6,627 nucleotides of DNA. It comes from Myxococcales bacterium. Its GTDB lineage: Bacteria > Myxococcota > Polyangia > Fen-1088. The stretch covers positions 1,512 through 8,138 of the forward strand of contig PMBY01000069.1 in the NCBI GenBank assembly GCA_003153875.1, read 5' to 3'. The notes beneath the pieces were generated by a model that saw only the letters and a list, made by a program, of their open reading frames with translations, had not been told where the DNA came from and did no database searches. Within the stretch, counting starts at the first letter, position 1; the number at the start of each line of letters is the position of its first letter. The translations under genes and the position numbers were made by a program. Positions 5,249 to 6,627 of this stretch are shown in pieces.

Positions 5249-6627
5249 ATGAAGCCCTTTCTCGACGAGCGTTTTCTGCTTGAGACCAAGACGGCTGAGC
5301 GCCTGTACCACGAGTACGCCAAGAATCAGCCCATCATCGACTACCATTGCCACTTGCCTCCTGATCAAGTGGCTGACAATCACCAGTTTGGGACGCTCAC
5401 CCAGATTTGGCTGAACGGCGACCATTACAAGTGGCGTGCCATGCGTTCCAACGGCGTGGCGGAACGTTATTGCACAGGCGACGCGTCCGACTGGGAGAAG
5501 TTCGAAATGTGGGCCAGGACCGTGCCCTATACCCTGCGCAACCCACTGTACCACTGGACCCACATGGAGCTCGCGAATCCCTTTGGCGTGAAGGGCAAGC
5601 TGCTCAGTCCGTCGACGGCGCGCGAGATTTACGATCACTGCAACAGCAAGCTGGCTCAAGACGACTTCACCACCCAGGGGTTGCTCGAGCACTTCAAGGT
5701 CATGGTGGTCTGTTCCACCGATGACCCGTTGGACTCACTCGAAGCCCATCAGAGACACGGCAAGAGCGCGAGCGCGGCCACCAAGCTGTTGCCCACCTGG
5801 CGCCCGGACAAGGCCATGGCCATGGCCGACCTAGACGGCTGGAACCTCTGGGTCGAGAAGTTGCAGGATGCCTCCGGCGCTGACATTGGCTCATTCGATG
5901 ACTTCCTGGCCGCGATCGAGAAGCGCCATGCCTTCTTCCACCAGGTCGGTTGCCGCGTCAGCGACCACGGCTTCGAGAAGATCTTGGCCGAACCCTACAC
6001 GGCCCAGCAGATCGAGGGCGTTTTCGCCAAGGCGCGGGCCAAGCAGGCTCTCTCGCCGTTCGAGCGGGACCAGTTCTGCTCGGCCATGATGTACGAGCTG
6101 GCCATCATGGATCATGCGAGCGGGTGGACGCAGCAGTTCCACCTGGGGGCCATGCGCAACAACAGCACGCGCACGATGCGCACCCTAGGGCCCGACACCG
6201 GTTTCGATTCCATCGGCGACTACCCGCAGGCCGTTACCCTGGCGCGCCTGCTCGACCGGTTGGATTCCACCAATCAGCTCTGCAAGACCATCATCTACAA
6301 CCTGAATCCCGCCGACAACGAAGTCATCGCCACCATGCTGGGCAATTTCCAGGATGGGTCGTGCCCCGGCAAGATCCAGTTCGGCGCGGCCTGGTGGTTC
6401 ATGGATCAGAAAGACGGCATGGAGCGCCAGATGAACGCGCTTTCCTCGCTCGGTCTGCTCTCGCGTTTCGTCGGGATGCTGACCGACTCGCGCAGCTTCC
6501 TGTCGTACTCACGCCACGAGTATTTCCGCCGGCTGCTGTGCAACCTGTTGGGAAACGACGTCGAGAACGGACTCATTCCCGCCGACCTGGACTTGCTCGG
6601 GAACATGGTGCAGGACATCTGCTTCCG
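5249..6627 (+). CDS. uxaC: Glucuronate/galacturonate isomerase UxaC (3' end cut by window)
   Basis: 459 full codons are present and the frame is open to the window edge. It aligns by eye from the first residue with E. coli UxaC (about 470 residues), so roughly ten C-terminal residues are missing. This cytosolic enzyme of the amidohydrolase-like TIM-barrel family converts D-galacturonate to D-tagaturonate and D-glucuronate to D-fructuronate. Visible signatures: IDYHCHLPP at 30-38 with the HxH pair His33/His35, GDHYKWRAMRSNGVAER near 57-73, NPLYHWTHMEL, LLSPSTA, STDDPLDSLEAH, LPTWRPDKA, VSDHGFE, LGAMRNN, YNLNPADNE, FGAAWWFMDQKDGMERQ, and LTDSRSFLSYSRHEYFRR at 411-428. It starts 55 nt after the PL9 stop, probably in the same operon. 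No clear Shine-Dalgarno precedes the ATG, although the homology-based start (MKPFLDERFLL) is convincing. Nothing suggests loss of function. Confidence 0.95.
   Translation, partial: MKPFLDERFLLETKTAERLYHEYAKNQPIIDYHCHLPPDQVADNHQFGTLTQIWLNGDHYKWRAMRSNGVAERYCTGDASDWEKFEMWARTVPYTLRNPLYHWTHMELANPFGVKGKLLSPSTAREIYDHCNSKLAQDDFTTQGLLEHFKVMVVCSTDDPLDSLEAHQRHGKSASAATKLLPTWRPDKAMAMADLDGWNLWVEKLQDASGADIGSFDDFLAAIEKRHAFFHQVGCRVSDHGFEKILAEPYTAQQIEGVFAKARAKQALSPFERDQFCSAMMYELAIMDHASGWTQQFHLGAMRNNSTRTMRTLGPDTGFDSIGDYPQAVTLARLLDRLDSTNQLCKTIIYNLNPADNEVIATMLGNFQDGSCPGKIQFGAAWWFMDQKDGMERQMNALSSLGLLSRFVGMLTDSRSFLSYSRHEYFRRLLCNLLGNDVENGLIPADLDLLGNMVQDICF

Noticed and set aside
5180..5692. Minus-strand open frame (170 codons) opposite the uxaC start
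   Set aside because: It is fully explained as the complement of the strongly conserved UxaC N-terminal region and shows no domain of its own.

Overview
The window is a compact pectin-use locus: two secreted pectate lyases sit back to back, and each is followed by cytosolic genes for the galacturonate that the lyases release. The DNA is GC-rich. Both lyases are predicted lipoproteins whose catalytic domain is joined to the lipid anchor by a Gly/Thr-rich linker of about 180 residues (runs such as TGGTTAAGG). That style of lipoprotein is frequent in Myxococcota, especially Polyangia-type soil bacteria, so a myxobacterial or related origin is my best guess. No rRNA or other marker gene confirms it.

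Layout, left to right. Minus strand: the first 32 codons of an SDR oxidoreductase (97 to 1, running off the left edge); a UxaE-type tagaturonate/fructuronate epimerase (1403 to 135); a 215-nt spacer rich in inverted repeats (1404-1618); and a PL1 pectate lyase lipoprotein (3295 to 1619). A 167-nt divergent promoter region follows (3296-3462). Plus strand: a PL9 pectate lyase lipoprotein (3463-5193), then glucuronate isomerase uxaC (5249 to beyond 6627, lacking only about ten C-terminal residues). The minus-strand genes are likely one unit, PL1 - uxaE - SDR, and the plus-strand genes a second unit, PL9 - uxaC.

Inferred pathway: the lyases cut polygalacturonate at the cell surface, and uronates enter the cell. 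UxaC turns D-galacturonate into D-tagaturonate (and D-glucuronate into D-fructuronate). UxaE converts tagaturonate to fructuronate. The SDR, if it is a UxuB/YjmF-like enzyme, reduces fructuronate to D-mannonate for dehydration to KDG. This would merge the galacturonate route into the mannonate branch and make tagaturonate reductase and altronate dehydratase unnecessary. No transporter, regulator, uxuA or kdgK/kdgA lies in the window.

The individual enzyme families are known. The less ordinary points are the paired long repetitive linkers facing each other across the divergent promoter, a 42-bp tandem repeat whose copies differ almost only at silent sites, and a run of overlapping and abutting inverted repeats just upstream of uxaE.
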